Of a stretch of DNA of 64,000 nt, positions 28,838-38,302 are shown piece after piece. The notes beneath the pieces were generated by a model that saw nothing but the letters and a program-made list of their open reading frames with translations, did no database searches and had not been told where the DNA came from. How positions within the stretch are numbered: the stretch's first letter is position 1; the number at the start of each line of letters is the position of its first letter. Origin of the DNA: Bosea sp. NBC_00550 (GTDB lineage Bacteria > Pseudomonadota > Alphaproteobacteria > Rhizobiales > Beijerinckiaceae); assembly GCF_026020075.1 (NCBI RefSeq), contig NZ_CP102772.1, positions 1,674,001 through 1,738,000 of the forward strand, written 5' to 3'. Position numbers and translations under genes: made by a program.

Positions 28838-29626
28838 TCAAGCCGTTGGCAGCGCCAGGATCTCGCGGATCGCCCGGAGCTGAAGCTGGCGCGGCTCCTC
28901 GTCCATAGCCGCCTTGTAGTAGCCGAGGATGCTGAGCTGCTCGTAGGTCGCCCAGATCGACTCGTCCTCGAAAGCGGCCACCCGCTCCTCCAGGTTGAGG
29001 ATCATGCCGTATTCGACGCCGCCGGGCTCGCCATAGACGATCGGCGGCGGCGTCGGCTTGCTGCGCTTCTGGGCTTCTGCCGCGGCGAAGGCCGCGAGCG
29101 CACCGGGATGCCAGAACTGCTCGTAAGCGGCGACGATGTCTGTCGCCGCGTCGCCCCTCGTCGCCAGCACGCGCCGGCAGGCCGCTGCGAAGGCGTCGGT
29201 CAGGCCGTTCGCCTCGGCGGCCGAATCGGCCTTGTTGTAGTCGGCCCGCAGCGGCTCGACATAGCCGAAGAGGTTTTCGAGCTGCCGCGCCGCCGGCCCC
29301 GACAGGAACAGCCAGGGAAAGGCACCATCGATCGAGATCTGCCCCGGCAGCAGATGGGCGGCCTGCTCGCCGTCATCAGCCCGGAAGAACTGGCGCACGG
29401 CCGCCGTGCAGCTGACGTTCGGCACCGGCAGCATCGGCCGCTTGCGCCGGGCGGGATCGCGGATCAAGGCCATGAAGCACAAAGTCTCGGCGATGCGGCC
29501 GTTGCGGGCCGTGCCGTGGTTCAGCGCCCGACGCTGATCGGAGGAGAGCCGCTGCACGATCTTGTGGCGGAAGCGCTCGCTCTTGGCCTCCTGGCGATCG
29601 GGAACGGTCCGGTTATTCTTGCCCAT
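28838..29626 (-). CDS. Unknown protein encoded next to PAAR
   Basis: The 262-residue protein is not one I recognise. It begins basic (MGKNNRTVPDRQEAKSERFR), has no signal peptide or clear membrane helix, and includes VPNVSCTAAVRQFF, LLPGQISIDGAFPWLFLSG and YEQFWHPGALAAFAAAEA, and ends with mostly helical sequence. It is 68 bases downstream of the PAAR gene on the same strand. Genes in this position are often T6SS effectors, adaptors or immunity proteins, so it is a candidate for any of these. A GTG nine bases upstream is a possible start. Confidence 0.6.
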   Translation of the reverse strand: MGKNNRTVPDRQEAKSERFRHKIVQRLSSDQRRALNHGTARNGRIAETLCFMALIRDPARRKRPMLPVPNVSCTAAVRQFFRADDGEQAAHLLPGQISIDGAFPWLFLSGPAARQLENLFGYVEPLRADYNKADSAAEANGLTDAFAAACRRVLATRGDAATDIVAAYEQFWHPGALAAFAAAEAQKRSKPTPPPIVYGEPGGVEYGMILNLEERVAAFEDESIWATYEQLSILGYYKAAMDEEPRQLQLRAIREILALPTA

Positions 29627-29694
29627 CGCACCCACTGAAGAAGAAAATGCTTGAGGATCAGCCGCTTGCGCCGTTTTCCTGAATCAATTCGCGA

Positions 29695-30195
29695 TCATCC
29701 GCCGATGATGACAGTCGGCAACCCTATGACGATCTTGTTGGGCGGGCCGAGCGCCTCGGTGATCGTGTCGCCCACCCGGCAAGCCGGCAGGTTGTTGATC
29801 AGCACGGTCTGCGAACCGTCGATGACGACGCCGGGCCCATGCGGCTGCGGCGGCATCAGGGTCAGGCAGTTATGGATGTCGGCGCCGCCCGAAGCGCCGG
29901 TGATGGTCGAGCTCATCGCCGAGAGCGCAGCCGTCTTGGCTGCCTCCTCCGCCGCCTTGGCGGCGGGCGCACCCGGTGTTCCGGCCGCCGCCAGCGTCGC
30001 GGCGGCAGCAACCTGAAGTGTCGTATCGGACGCCGCCTTGGCGGACTGGATGGCGGCTGCCGCGGCCGCCGGCACGCCGCGCCAGGCCGGCAGGCTGCCG
30101 ATCAATACGTTGGGGCTGCCCGGCCCCGGCTGCAGGATGCCCGGCAGCGGGTGGATCACGGGGTCGAGGATGCGGGCGGCCGGTCCCTTGGGCAT
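29695..30195 (-). CDS. PAAR-domain T6SS spike-tip protein
   Basis: The 166-residue protein has a PAAR-like fold split by an insertion. The first part contains RILDPVIHPLPGILQPGPGS and NVLIGSLPAWRGVP. About 60 alanine-rich, probably helical residues follow, then GADIHNCLTLMPPQPHGPGVV, NNLPACRVGDTITE and IVIGLPTVIIGG. The two His and one Cys fit the zinc-binding set of PAAR tips that sharpen VgrG. The ATG at 30195 has a GGGAG site; it is divergent from tssK. Confidence 0.85.
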   Translation of the reverse strand: MPKGPAARILDPVIHPLPGILQPGPGSPNVLIGSLPAWRGVPAAAAAAIQSAKAASDTTLQVAAAATLAAAGTPGAPAAKAAEEAAKTAALSAMSSTITGASGGADIHNCLTLMPPQPHGPGVVIDGSQTVLINNLPACRVGDTITEALGPPNKIVIGLPTVIIGG

Positions 30196-30372
30196 GCGTC
30201 GCTGGCTCCCGGGCGGATTCGTTGCTGTCAGCACTGCCGCGAAATTCTCGGCGCCGCATCCTTCAAGTCAATGACGGCGGCCCGCGCGCGAGGGGAATAG
30301 GATTCCCTTGGTGACGCTGGGTTACGTCCTCGATAAGCTCACCATGCCTGCCTTCGAGTGAGCGAGACCGGA
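30196..30372. promoter_or_regulatory. Divergent intergenic region PAAR / tssK
   Basis: These 177 bases separate the PAAR gene from the right T6SS operon and must hold promoters for both directions. I see no sigma-54 type GG-N10-GC element and no convincing inverted repeat, so regulation cannot be read here. Confidence 0.4.
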
Positions 30373-31710
30373 ATGTCGTGGTACAGCAAGGTCGTCTGGT
30401 CGGAAGGGCTTTTCCTCAGGCCGCATCACTTCCAGCAGAACGACCGCTATCTCGAAAATTTGCTGGAAAGCCGCGTCAGGACCATCTCGCCCTATCCATG
30501 GGGCTTCTCGGTGCTAGAGATCGACCGCGACCTCGCCCAGCAGAGCCGCATCGGCCTGCGCCGCGCCGTCGGCGTGATGCCGGACGGCACCCCCTTCGCG
30601 CTGCCCGACAACAGCCCCCTGCCGGCCGCGATCGAGGTGCCGGAGAATGCTGCCGGCCAGATCGTCTGGCTCTCGCTGCCGCTGGCCGCCGCCAATACCC
30701 GCGAGGTCGAGGACGCGCTGAACGGCTCGGCCAGCCGCTACGTCCCCGCAAACGAGATGCTGATCGATTCGACCGCCTCCCTGCGCACCGAGGAGGAGAT
30801 CGACGTCGCCCATCCGCGCCTGACGCTGGAGCTGCGCAAGACCTCGAAGGCCGGCTATGTCGGCCTCGCGCTCGGCCGCATCCTCGAGGTGCGCGACCGC
30901 GCCATCCTCTTCGACGAGAAATTCGCCCCGCCGGTGCTGGTCTGCTCGGCCTATCCGGTGATCGAGGGCTGGCTCGACCGGGTCATCGGCTGGATCGACA
31001 ACAAGCTGGAGGAGCTCGCCCGCTACGCCGCCGATCCGACGGCGGGCGGCGGCCTGCAGAGCGCGGACTACTTCGTGCTTCAGCTTCTCAACCGCAACAT
31101 CCCCGTGCTGAAGCACATGCGCCGGTCGCGCTTCATCCATCCCGAGCGGCTGTTCACGGTCTTCCTTGCGCTCGCCGGTGAGCTCGCGACCTTCACCACG
31201 GCCGAGCGCCGCGCCCGCGACTATCCGGCCTATGACCACGACGATCTGGAGAACTGCTTCGCGCCCGTCGTGCGCGACATCCAGGATTTCCTCTCGGCCA
31301 ATCTCGGCCGCCGCGCCATACGGCTGGAAATCATCGAACGCGCGCCCAACGCCTTCATGTCGACGATCCGGGATCGCAGCCTCGTCCGCAACGCGACGCT
31401 GGTGCTGGAAGTCGCGGCGCGCCGGCCGCTGACCGAGATCCAGGCGCAGTTCCCACAGCTCTTCAAGATCGGCCCCAACACCAAGATGAACGAGATCGTC
31501 CATGCCCATCTGCCGGGCATCAGCCTCGTCCATCTGCCGACGCCGCCGCCGCAGATCCGCGCGCTCACGGATCATGTATACTTCTACCTCGACCGCACCT
31601 CGCCGCTCTGGCCCGAGTTCAGCACGGCGAGTTCGATCGGCATGCATTTTTCCGGTGACTGGCCCGATCTCGAACTCGAGCTCTGGGCCGTTCTGGAGGG
31701 CAGGCGATGA
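30373..31710 (+). CDS. tssK: T6SS baseplate-membrane connector TssK
   Basis: This 445-residue protein opens with MSWYSKVVWSEGLFLRPHHF, the clear TssK (ImpJ/VasE) start, followed by QQNDRYLENLLESRV. Later motifs are LVCSAYPVIEGWLDRVIGW, FTVFLALAGELATFT and GISLVHLPTPPPQIRA. TssK links the baseplate to TssL/TssM. The ATG was chosen for similarity; an in-frame GTG lies 15 bases upstream at 30358. It overlaps tssL by four bases. Confidence 0.96.
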   Translation: MSWYSKVVWSEGLFLRPHHFQQNDRYLENLLESRVRTISPYPWGFSVLEIDRDLAQQSRIGLRRAVGVMPDGTPFALPDNSPLPAAIEVPENAAGQIVWLSLPLAAANTREVEDALNGSASRYVPANEMLIDSTASLRTEEEIDVAHPRLTLELRKTSKAGYVGLALGRILEVRDRAILFDEKFAPPVLVCSAYPVIEGWLDRVIGWIDNKLEELARYAADPTAGGGLQSADYFVLQLLNRNIPVLKHMRRSRFIHPERLFTVFLALAGELATFTTAERRARDYPAYDHDDLENCFAPVVRDIQDFLSANLGRRAIRLEIIERAPNAFMSTIRDRSLVRNATLVLEVAARRPLTEIQAQFPQLFKIGPNTKMNEIVHAHLPGISLVHLPTPPPQIRALTDHVYFYLDRTSPLWPEFSTASSIGMHFSGDWPDLELELWAVLEGRR

Positions 31711-33146
31711 GCGACGACGGTTCGTCCGACCCGTTCGGCCGTTCCGAACGGACCATCATCCGGCCGAACCCCGGCGGGCGCCGCGCGCCCCTGCCACAAG
31801 CTCCCGCACCGCCTTCACCCGCCGCGCCGCAAGCGCAGCCCTACGCCCCCCCACAGGTGCCCTCGCCCGGCGTGCCCGGCGGCGGCGACGAATGGATGTC
31901 GAACCCGGCGCCGATCCCGCAGCGCCCGCAGGTTCCCCCGCCTCCGGGAGGAGGCCACTCGCTGCCGCGCCGCGACCAGTTGTTGACGCCGAACGCGAAC
32001 CCGCTGCTGCGCGCCGCCGGTCCGCTCCTGCTGCTGCTCGGGCGGATGCGCGCCAATCTCTCCAACGCGCCCTTCGCCCAGTTGCTGGGCCAGGTCGGCG
32101 AAACGATCGAGGCCTTCGATCATGAGGTCCGCGCCGCCGGCGTCTCCGCCGAGACCGCCCGCACCGCGAAATACGTCCTCGCCGCCACCGCCGACGACAT
32201 CGTCCAGAACACTCCCGGTGACGACCGCCATGTCTGGACGCAGTACAGCATGCTCTCGCGCTTTTTCGGCGAGCGCACCGGCGGCGTGCGCTTCTTCGAG
32301 GAGCTGGACAAGGCCAAGGCCGACCCCTCGGTCAATTACGACCTGCTGGAACTGATGCATGCCTGCCTGGCGCTGGGCTTCCAGGGCATCCATCGCACCT
32401 CCTCCGGGGGGGCCAACAACCTGCAGATGATCCAGCGCAACCTCTTCGAGACGCTGCGGCGGGTGAAGCAGCCCGACCCCGAACTCTCGCCGCGCTGGCG
32501 CGGGCAGGCCATCGCGGCAACGGTCGCAGGCTTCAAGCTGCCGGTCTGGTCGGTGGCGGCGATCGCTGCGGTCGCCCTGCTCGGCATCTATTTCGTGTTC
32601 CGCGCCCTGCTCTCGGGCAATGCCGAGGCGGCCTCGACTGCCCTGCTCTCCGTCCACCCCAAGGGCGAGATCGGCATCATGCGCAAGGTCTTCGCGGCCC
32701 CGCCGCCGCCTCCCCCGCCTCCGCCTCAGCCGCCCAAGGTCTGCGCCGCCGTGCAGCCGCCGATCGTTTGCCTTGTCACGCCCAACGTCATCATCGTCCG
32801 CCTCGTCGGCATCACGCTGTTCGAGCCGGGCCAGGCGGCCGTGCGCGCCGAGTTCCAGCCGCTGATCGAGCGCATCGCCGCCGTGCTGGAGCAGGAGGGC
32901 GGCGCGATCAAGGTCATCGGCCATACCGACAACGTGCCGATCCGCACCGCCCGCTTCCCCTCGAACGTCGAGCTCTCGCAGGCGCGCGCCAAGGCGGTCG
33001 GCGACGTGCTGAAGACCAAGCTCAGCAAGGCGGATCGCATCAGCTTCGAGGGCAAGGGCGCGGACACGCCGATCGCGCCCAATACCGCCGCCGACGGCCG
33101 CGCCCAGAACCGGCGCGTCGAAATCCTGATCCAGCGTCAGGGCTAG
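31707..33146 (+). CDS. tssL: T6SS membrane protein TssL with C-terminal OmpA-like domain
   Basis: This 479-residue protein has a proline-rich cytoplasmic N-terminus and the DotU-like domain (TARTAKYVLAATADDIVQN and GERTGGVRFFEELDKA). A single transmembrane helix follows near residue 280 (WSVAAIAAVALLGIYFVFRA), then a proline run and a periplasmic OmpA-like domain (TLFEPGQAAV, IKVIGHTDNVP, DGRAQNRRVEILIQ). It anchors the membrane complex to TssM and, through OmpA, to peptidoglycan. This extended form may compensate for the lack of a separate anchor. ATGA overlap with tssK. Confidence 0.95.
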   Translation: MSDDGSSDPFGRSERTIIRPNPGGRRAPLPQAPAPPSPAAPQAQPYAPPQVPSPGVPGGGDEWMSNPAPIPQRPQVPPPPGGGHSLPRRDQLLTPNANPLLRAAGPLLLLLGRMRANLSNAPFAQLLGQVGETIEAFDHEVRAAGVSAETARTAKYVLAATADDIVQNTPGDDRHVWTQYSMLSRFFGERTGGVRFFEELDKAKADPSVNYDLLELMHACLALGFQGIHRTSSGGANNLQMIQRNLFETLRRVKQPDPELSPRWRGQAIAATVAGFKLPVWSVAAIAAVALLGIYFVFRALLSGNAEAASTALLSVHPKGEIGIMRKVFAAPPPPPPPPPQPPKVCAAVQPPIVCLVTPNVIIVRLVGITLFEPGQAAVRAEFQPLIERIAAVLEQEGGAIKVIGHTDNVPIRTARFPSNVELSQARAKAVGDVLKTKLSKADRISFEGKGADTPIAPNTAADGRAQNRRVEILIQRQG

Positions 33147-33155
33147 GAGGCGCGC

Positions 33156-36100
33156 ATGAACCTCGCCACCTGGCTCCGCATCCTCGCAATCCTCATCGGC
33201 GCGCTCGCGCTCGCGGCGCTGGTCTGGTTCGGCGGCCCCTTCCTCGCCTTCGGCGACGTCCGGCCCTTCGAATCCTTCTGGGTGCGCCTGCCCGTCGTCG
33301 TGCTGCTGCTGGTCGGGGCGCTCGGCTGGATCGCCTTCGTCGTCATCCGACGCCGCAAGGCGACCGCTGCGCTCTCCGAAGCGCTGGAGAAGGAGGAGAC
33401 GACTGGCGACGGCGCCGCGATCTCCAATGCGATGCGCGACGCGCTGGCGACGCTCAAGACCGCGCGCGGCAAGGGCGGCGGCGACTATCTCTACGACCTG
33501 CCCTGGTACGTCATTATCGGCCCGCCCGGCGCCGGCAAGACGACCGCGCTGGTCAATTCCGGGCTGAAATTCCCGCTCGCGCGCGGCGCAACGCCGGCCG
33601 CCGTCGCGGGCTCCGGCGGCACGCGCTATTGCGACTGGTGGTTCGCCGAGGATGCGGTACTGATCGACACCGCCGGCCGCTACACCACGCAGGACACGGA
33701 CACCAGGGCCGAGAAGACGAGCTGGTTCGCTTTCCTGGACCTGCTCAAGACCAACCGCCCGCGCCAGCCGATCAACGGCGTGCTCGTCGCGATCAGCGTC
33801 GAGGATCTGCTGACCTCGACGCCGGAGGAGATCGCCGCCCATGCCGACGCGATCCGCTCGCGCCTGCTCGAATTGCACGAGCGGCTGAAGGTCGATTTCC
33901 CGGTCTATGCCGTCTTCACCAAGGCGGACCTCATCGCCGGCTTCAACGAGTATTTCGGCGCGCTGACCGAGCCGCAGCGGCGCATGGTCTGGGGCCACAC
34001 CTTCCAGACCGCCGACAAGACGCGCAACATGATCGGCGACGTGCCGCCGGAATATGACGCGCTGATCGAGCGGCTGAACGAACGTCTCTCAGACCGGCTG
34101 CAGGACGAGCACAACCCGACATCCCGCGCCCAGATCTTCGGCTTCCCGAGCCAGATGGCCACGCTGAAGCGTTCGATCGTCGATTTCCTCACCCGCGTCT
34201 TCGAGCCGACGCGCTACCACGCCAACGCCACCCTGCGCGGCTTCTATTTCACCTCGGGCACGCAAGAGGGAACGCCGATCGACCAGCTCATCGGCGCGCT
34301 CTCCCGCAATTTCGGCTCGGATCATGCCGGCGCCGCCGCCTTCTCCGGCAAGGGCAAGAGCTATTTCCTCACCGACCTCATCCAGAAGGTGGTGATCGGC
34401 GAATCCGGCTGGGTCTCGACCGATCTCGGCGCCGCGCGCCGCTCGACCATGCTGCGCATCGCCGGCTTCGCGACGGTCGCGATCTTGTCGCTCGCCGCGC
34501 TCGGCCTGTGGTGGACGAGCTTCTCGCGCAACAGCGACCTCATCACCGCGACCAATTACGGCCTGTCCGACTATCGCAGCGCCGCAGCCCCGGTCCTTCA
34601 GGAGACCACCGTCTCCGACCGCAATTTCAGCCGCATCCTGCCGCTGCTGCACAAGCTCCGGAACATGCCGGCGGGCTACGCCACCCAGAACGAGCCGACG
34701 CCGACGCTCGCCACCCTGGGCTTGAGCCAGCGCGACCGCCTGCAGAACGCGACCGAGATCACCTATCAGCAGGCGCTGGAGCGGATGCTGCGCCCGCGCA
34801 TCATCTTCCGGCTGGAGGAGCAGCTCGAGGCCAACGCCAACAATCCCGGCTTCGTCTACGAGGCGTTGAAGGTCTACATGATGATCGGAGGCCAGGCGAA
34901 GATGGACCGCGACCTCGTCACCTCCTGGATGCGCCTTGACTGGGCCGAGAACCTCTTCCCCGGCCCCGCCAACGCCAAGGGCCGCGAGGCGCTGGAGGAG
35001 CATCTGGCCGCGATGCTCGACCTCGACGAGGGCTCGGCCGAGCCGATGGTCAAGCTCAACCAGTCGCTGATCGAGCAGAGCCAGCGCACCTTGCGCCGCC
35101 TCAGCATCGCCGAGCGCGCCTATGAGCTGCTGCGGACGCAGGCGCGCGGCGAGAGCCAGAAGGATTGGGTCGCCTCCCAGCGCGGCGGGTCCGATGTCCG
35201 CCTCGTCTTCGAAGGCAGCGGCGGAGAGGACCTCGACCAGATCCGCGTGCCGTATTTCTACACCTATGACGGCTTCCAGACCGCCTTCATCGGCCGGCTC
35301 GGCGACATCGGCGACCGAATAGAGAAGGAGCGCTGGGTGCTGGGCGAGAATGTCGACCAGCAGGCGATCACCGCCCAGTACGCGACGCTCTTCCAGGACC
35401 TGATGAAGCTCTACGCCCGTGACTATGTCGCCGGCTGGCAGCGCGCGCTGAAGCGGCTGAAGCTGCGCCCGCTCAACGCCGACAAGCCGCGCTATGTCGC
35501 GCTCAGCGCGATCTCGGCGCCGACCTCGCCGTTCAAGCAGGTGTTAGAATCCCTGCGCGACGAGACGCAGCTCACCAAGGAGCGCCCGAACGCGAAGAAG
35601 GCCGTGGCGCAGGCCGCCGCCGCTGCCGCGGCACAGACGCTTGACCAGCGCGCGAGCCAGGCGCTCGGCCGCCTCGGCAGCAATCTCCCGCTTGCCGCGC
35701 CGGGGGTCGATCGCGTGCTTGCCGGCGGCAGGGACCCGGCGCTGGGGGCCGACATCGAGGGCCAGTTCAAGCCCTTCCACGTGCTGGTCGACGGCGATCT
35801 CGGCCGCCGGCCGGTCGACCAGCTCCTGCAGACCTTCTCCGAGATCAACCAGAATCTCGCCACCGCCGCGACCAATCCGGCGCAGTCGGCGGCGGCGAAT
35901 GCCGCGCTCGTGCCGCTGATCGCGACCTTGCGCGCCAACTCCTCGCGCTACCCTGCCCCCTTCGACGGCATGATCATCCAGGCGGTCAACGACTTCGAGG
36001 GCGATGCCACCGGCGCGACCGTCGCCCTGCTCCGGCAGGCGCTGGCCGAACAGGTCACGCGCATCTGCACCGAGGTGATGAACAACCGCTACCCCTTCAC

Positions 36101-36785
36101 CAAGGCCAGCACCCGCGACGTGCCGCTCGCCGATTTCGCCCGGCTCTTCGCCCCCGGCCAGATCATGGACAAGTTCTACAAGGACCGGCTGGAGCCCTTC
36201 GTCGACACCTCCAAGCCGCAATGGAGCTGGCGCGTCGACAGCCGCGTGGCGCGCGCGCTGTCTCCCACGACCTTGCGTGAATTCCAGCGCGCCAGCGAGA
36301 TCAAGGACGCCTTCTTCCCGACCGGCGGCAACCTGCCCTCCTTCCAGATGGTGGTGACGCCGACCGCGCTCTCGGCCGATGCCGCCAACGCCAAGCTCGA
36401 GATCAACGGCTTTACGGTGACGAGCCAGCAGGGCGTCAACACGCCGACGCCGGTGATGTGGCCGGGCGGGGGCGTCGGCAAGACGGCGATCACGCTGACG
36501 CTCGGCGGCGGCAGCGGCAATTCCGGCGGCATGTTCGGTGGCGGCTTCTTCTCCTCGGGCTCGCAGAATGCCGCGCAGGGCGAGGCCAAGCTCTTCGAGA
36601 AGGACGGCACCTGGTCCTTCTTCCGCCTGCTCGATGCCGGCTCGGTGCTGAAGCAGGGCGACAATGTCGGCTTCACGCTGAACGGCGGCGGCCGGCAGGT
36701 CGGCTATTCCTTCGGCGTCGGCTCGCTCAAGAACCCGCTGATCCTGCCGGCGTTGCGGGAAATCCGCTGCCCCGCGGGGATCTGA
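33156..36785 (+). CDS. tssM: T6SS inner-membrane protein TssM (IcmF)
   Basis: This 1209-residue protein has two N-terminal transmembrane helices (residues about 5-30 and 43-62). A cytoplasmic NTPase-like domain with Walker A GPPGAGKTTALVNSG near residue 122 and DTAGRYTTQD follows. A third helix lies around 434-455 and a large periplasmic domain ends the protein. It forms the channel of the membrane complex with TssL. An intact P-loop suggests nucleotide binding. A strong AGGAGG site lies 9 bases after tssL. Confidence 0.97.
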   Translation: MNLATWLRILAILIGALALAALVWFGGPFLAFGDVRPFESFWVRLPVVVLLLVGALGWIAFVVIRRRKATAALSEALEKEETTGDGAAISNAMRDALATLKTARGKGGGDYLYDLPWYVIIGPPGAGKTTALVNSGLKFPLARGATPAAVAGSGGTRYCDWWFAEDAVLIDTAGRYTTQDTDTRAEKTSWFAFLDLLKTNRPRQPINGVLVAISVEDLLTSTPEEIAAHADAIRSRLLELHERLKVDFPVYAVFTKADLIAGFNEYFGALTEPQRRMVWGHTFQTADKTRNMIGDVPPEYDALIERLNERLSDRLQDEHNPTSRAQIFGFPSQMATLKRSIVDFLTRVFEPTRYHANATLRGFYFTSGTQEGTPIDQLIGALSRNFGSDHAGAAAFSGKGKSYFLTDLIQKVVIGESGWVSTDLGAARRSTMLRIAGFATVAILSLAALGLWWTSFSRNSDLITATNYGLSDYRSAAAPVLQETTVSDRNFSRILPLLHKLRNMPAGYATQNEPTPTLATLGLSQRDRLQNATEITYQQALERMLRPRIIFRLEEQLEANANNPGFVYEALKVYMMIGGQAKMDRDLVTSWMRLDWAENLFPGPANAKGREALEEHLAAMLDLDEGSAEPMVKLNQSLIEQSQRTLRRLSIAERAYELLRTQARGESQKDWVASQRGGSDVRLVFEGSGGEDLDQIRVPYFYTYDGFQTAFIGRLGDIGDRIEKERWVLGENVDQQAITAQYATLFQDLMKLYARDYVAGWQRALKRLKLRPLNADKPRYVALSAISAPTSPFKQVLESLRDETQLTKERPNAKKAVAQAAAAAAAQTLDQRASQALGRLGSNLPLAAPGVDRVLAGGRDPALGADIEGQFKPFHVLVDGDLGRRPVDQLLQTFSEINQNLATAATNPAQSAAANAALVPLIATLRANSSRYPAPFDGMIIQAVNDFEGDATGATVALLRQALAEQVTRICTEVMNNRYPFTKASTRDVPLADFARLFAPGQIMDKFYKDRLEPFVDTSKPQWSWRVDSRVARALSPTTLREFQRASEIKDAFFPTGGNLPSFQMVVTPTALSADAANAKLEINGFTVTSQQGVNTPTPVMWPGGGVGKTAITLTLGGGSGNSGGMFGGGFFSSGSQNAAQGEAKLFEKDGTWSFFRLLDAGSVLKQGDNVGFTLNGGGRQVGYSFGVGSLKNPLILPALREIRCPAGI

Positions 36786-36789
36786 CGCG

Positions 36790-37494
36790 GTGCCCTGCGG
36801 CCTCTTCGGCAAGCTCCCCGCCAAGCGCGACTTCATCGCGCTCAACGCCCCCGCAGGCTTCCTGGCCGTCTACGAGAAATGGCTGCAGGGCGGGCTGACC
36901 GCGAGCCGGCTCGAACTCGGAAGCCGCTGGCAGGAGGCCTATCTCAACGCACCGATCTGGCGCTTCTGGCTGGGCGCCGGCCATGGCGGGCAGACGGTGG
37001 CCGGCGCCTTTATGCCCTCGGTCGACGGCATCGGCCGCTATTTCCCGCTGACCGTCTTCGCCGTGGCCGCGCCGGGCGCGGCGATCCCCCCGCCGGAACT
37101 CGATCCGCAGGATGGATGGTTCGCGGCGATCGAGGATTTCCTGCTGCAGGCGCTGGAACCCGATGCGAGCTACGAGGCCGTCGCACAGCGCCTCGCCGCG
37201 TTGCCCGTGCCCAACGACCATCACCTTGCCGCCCCGCCGCAGGATATGGTGCGGCTCTCGGACGGGACCATCGTCAGCGCGGCCATTGCGTCCGGCTTTC
37301 CGGAGCGGCTGGTGGCGCTGCGCGTCGAGGATCATTCGCGGGCCTATGCCCATGCCTCATATCTCTGGACCGTCGGCGGGCCGAATTTCGAGGCGCTGGC
37401 GCTGACCGGCCAGGCCCTGCCCGATCCCTATCTCTTCACCGGCCTGCTGACGGGACGCTTCGATGCCCATCTCGCAGCCGAACGCGCCGGATAA
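36790..37494 (+). CDS. tagF: T6SS regulator TagF
   Basis: The 234-residue protein shows the TagF (DUF2094) N-terminal pattern CGLFGKLPAKRDFIALNAP and FLAVYEKWLQGGL, followed by WRFWLGAGHGGQTVAGAFMP and SVDGIGRYFPLTVF. TagF represses T6SS assembly after translation, acting with or beside the threonine-phosphorylation switch. It starts with GTG four bases after tssM. In some rhizobia TagF is fused to PppA; here the two are separate genes 13 bases apart. Confidence 0.92.
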   Translation: MPCGLFGKLPAKRDFIALNAPAGFLAVYEKWLQGGLTASRLELGSRWQEAYLNAPIWRFWLGAGHGGQTVAGAFMPSVDGIGRYFPLTVFAVAAPGAAIPPPELDPQDGWFAAIEDFLLQALEPDASYEAVAQRLAALPVPNDHHLAAPPQDMVRLSDGTIVSAAIASGFPERLVALRVEDHSRAYAHASYLWTVGGPNFEALALTGQALPDPYLFTGLLTGRFDAHLAAERAG

Positions 37495-37507
37495 TGAGGG
37501 CGATGCC

Positions 37508-38302
37508 ATGAACGATGCTCCGCGCGCGGCCTCCGATTTCGAGACCGGCTGCATCAGCCATACCGGCAAGGTCCGCAAGGCGAACGAGGACAACTTCCTG
37601 CTGCGCCCCGAAGTCGGCCTCTGGGCCGTGGCGGACGGCATGGGCGGGCACGAGAACGGCGCGCTCGCCAGCGCCACCGTCGTTGCCGCGCTGGAAGGCG
37701 TCGGCGCGACGAACTCGGCCTCGGAGCTGCTCGCCATGCTGGAGGGCAGCGTGCTCGAAGCCAACCACACCCTGCGCGAGGAAATCCGCCAGCGCGGCGC
37801 GACGATGGGTGCGACCCTCGTCGTCCTGCTGATCCACCAGCGTCATTTCGCCTGCCTCTGGTCGGGCGACAGCCGGATCTATCTCGTCCGCGCCGGACGC
37901 ATCACGCAGATATCACGCGACCATACCGAGGTGCAGGACATGGTAGATCGCGGCCTGCTGACGCCCGACGAAGCGAAGAACTCGCCACGCCGGCACGTCA
38001 TCACCCACGCGATCGGCGTGCACGAAACGCCGGAACTCGACCTCGAGAACGGCGAGATCGCCGATGGCGACGCCTTCCTGCTCTGCTCGGACGGGCTGAC
38101 GGAGCACGTCGCCGATGCCGAGATCCTGCAGGCCGTCGAGGCTGGCGGCGCGCAGGCCGCCTGCGACACCCTGCTGGCGCTGACGCTGGAGCGCGGCGCG
38201 CGCGACAACGTCACCGTCGTCATCGTCCGCTATCGACAGGGCGCGAGCGAGAGAACACGCTGGATGCCGAACCGGCGCGCACCAGGGAGCTCCACGCCAT
38301 GA
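37508..38302 (+). CDS. pppA: T6SS PP2C-type phosphatase PppA
   Basis: This 264-residue protein has the metal-binding PP2C motifs HTGKVRKANEDNFLL, WAVADGMGGHENGALAS, ATLVVLLIHQRHFACLWSGDSR, LLCSDGLTEHV and GARDNVTVVIV. PppA removes phosphate from threonines modified by PpkA and so turns T6SS off. The start MNDAPRAASDF follows a GAGGG-type site; it overlaps ppkA by four bases, indicating coupled production of the opposing enzymes. Confidence 0.95.
   Translation: MNDAPRAASDFETGCISHTGKVRKANEDNFLLRPEVGLWAVADGMGGHENGALASATVVAALEGVGATNSASELLAMLEGSVLEANHTLREEIRQRGATMGATLVVLLIHQRHFACLWSGDSRIYLVRAGRITQISRDHTEVQDMVDRGLLTPDEAKNSPRRHVITHAIGVHETPELDLENGEIADGDAFLLCSDGLTEHVADAEILQAVEAGGAQAACDTLLALTLERGARDNVTVVIVRYRQGASERTRWMPNRRAPGSSTP

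Noticed and set aside
30196..30372. Sigma-54 promoter for the T6SS operon
   Set aside because: No GG-N10-GC core with the usual TGGCAC/TTGC context was found here or before hcp and tssA.
31815..33998. 727-codon frame opposite tssL and tssM
   Set aside because: Spans the tssL/tssM junction, Arg/Asp/Glu-rich shadow without ribosome site.
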